A stretch of DNA of 64,000 bases from Dehalococcoidia bacterium (GTDB taxonomy: Bacteria > Chloroflexota > Dehalococcoidia > Dehalococcoidales > UBA3254), in contig JANYAV010000004.1 in the NCBI GenBank assembly GCA_025361145.1, positions 1-64,000 of the forward strand, in the 5' to 3' direction. Below, in pieces: positions 63,928 through 64,000 of the stretch. The translations under genes and the position numbers were made by a program. The notes below the pieces were generated by a model. It saw only the letters and a program-made list of their open reading frames with translations. It did no database searches and was not told the DNA's origin. Positions within the stretch are counted from its first letter, which is position 1, and every line of letters starts with the position of its first letter.

Positions 63928-64000
63928 GTGAGAAAAACAGATACGCACCCAGGAGAGTGGAGATGGGAAGAAGACGGGGTAACTATCACCAGGACCATCG
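63928..64000 (+). CDS. N-terminal fragment, possibly a molybdopterin oxidoreductase
   Basis: GTG 63928 with GGAG eight bases upstream; 24 codons before the window ends. The segment GEWRWEEDGVTITRT resembles the start of large molybdopterin-dependent oxidoreductases I recall from related anaerobes, where a Cys-rich cluster follows. The fragment is too short to be sure. Confidence 0.4.
   Translation, partial: MRKTDTHPGEWRWEEDGVTITRTI

Overview
The window looks like a chromosomal segment of an anaerobic bacterium of the phylum Chloroflexota, most likely class Dehalococcoidia. This is inference from gene families and layout, not from a marker gene: a complete single-copy shikimate/Phe/Tyr operon, a bS22-type mini ribosomal protein, ADP-forming acyl-CoA synthetase, many CaiB, MaoC and thiolase CoA-ester genes, a UGSC selenoprotein, and no respiratory or oxygenase gene. 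No rRNA, tRNA, CRISPR array, integrase or transposase was seen. The one stable RNA is tmRNA (ssrA).

Layout. 0-13.9 kb is core housekeeping: an Lrp regulator with an aminotransferase, a UPF0173 hydrolase, bS22, DegV, recN, prmA, a NifU-domain protein, a VTT membrane protein, an M20 peptidase, two receiver-only proteins, glgC and a MarR regulator. 13.9-23.0 kb is the aromatic amino acid operon aroF-aroB-aroD-aroE-aroK-aroA-aroC-pheA-tyrA. It is preceded by a promoter, a leader peptide with six consecutive Tyr codons and a terminator, which together form a textbook attenuator. 23-25.8 kb holds an ArsB/NhaD-type carrier, a DUF5752-like protein, smpB and ssrA. 25.8-32.1 kb is a CoA-ester block (iron-sulfur flavoprotein, ADP-forming acyl-CoA synthetase beta and alpha, enoyl-CoA hydratase, DUF35 protein with thiolase, ABM protein). 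It ends at what looks like a decayed second copy of the tmRNA 3' end, so it may be an old insertion at ssrA. 32.4-45.9 kb holds a PaaK-type ligase with an ACT protein, a polar amino acid ABC importer with a DMT carrier, an isochorismatase-fold protein without its catalytic residues, and a MaoC - CaiB - CaiB - B12-binding - glutamate-mutase-like - acyl-CoA carboxylase set. 46.3-58.3 kb is a duplicated module of UGSC-type proteins (one with an in-frame UGA read as selenocysteine), solute-binding lipoproteins and OYE/dienoyl-CoA-reductase-like flavoproteins. 58.3-62.5 kb is a MarR regulator with a heterodimeric ABC exporter. 62.5-64 kb holds a frameshifted metallo-beta-lactamase gene and a second promoter-uORF-terminator leader in front of a gene that runs off the window.

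How the parts work together. The aro operon makes chorismate and then Phe and Tyr, and its leader senses Tyr (and Phe) charging. SmpB and tmRNA form the trans-translation pair. The 26-46 kb genes fit growth on amino or organic acids through CoA esters: import, acyl-CoA activation or CoA transfer, carbon-skeleton rearrangement, hydration, thiolysis, carboxylation, and energy recovery by ADP-forming synthetase. The UGSC/SBP/flavoprotein module has no known function; it has binding lipoproteins but no permease or ATPase.

Points most worth following: the (Tyr)6 attenuator; the UGSC selenoprotein and its Sec-less paralogue; a glutamate-mutase-like enzyme that keeps the arginine claw but lacks the amino-group-binding Glu; a family of paired AAGG-N5-CCTT inverted repeats, one of which supplies the aroE start codon; and the tmRNA-3'-like relic. 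All coordinates and motif matches were read by eye; no database search was run.
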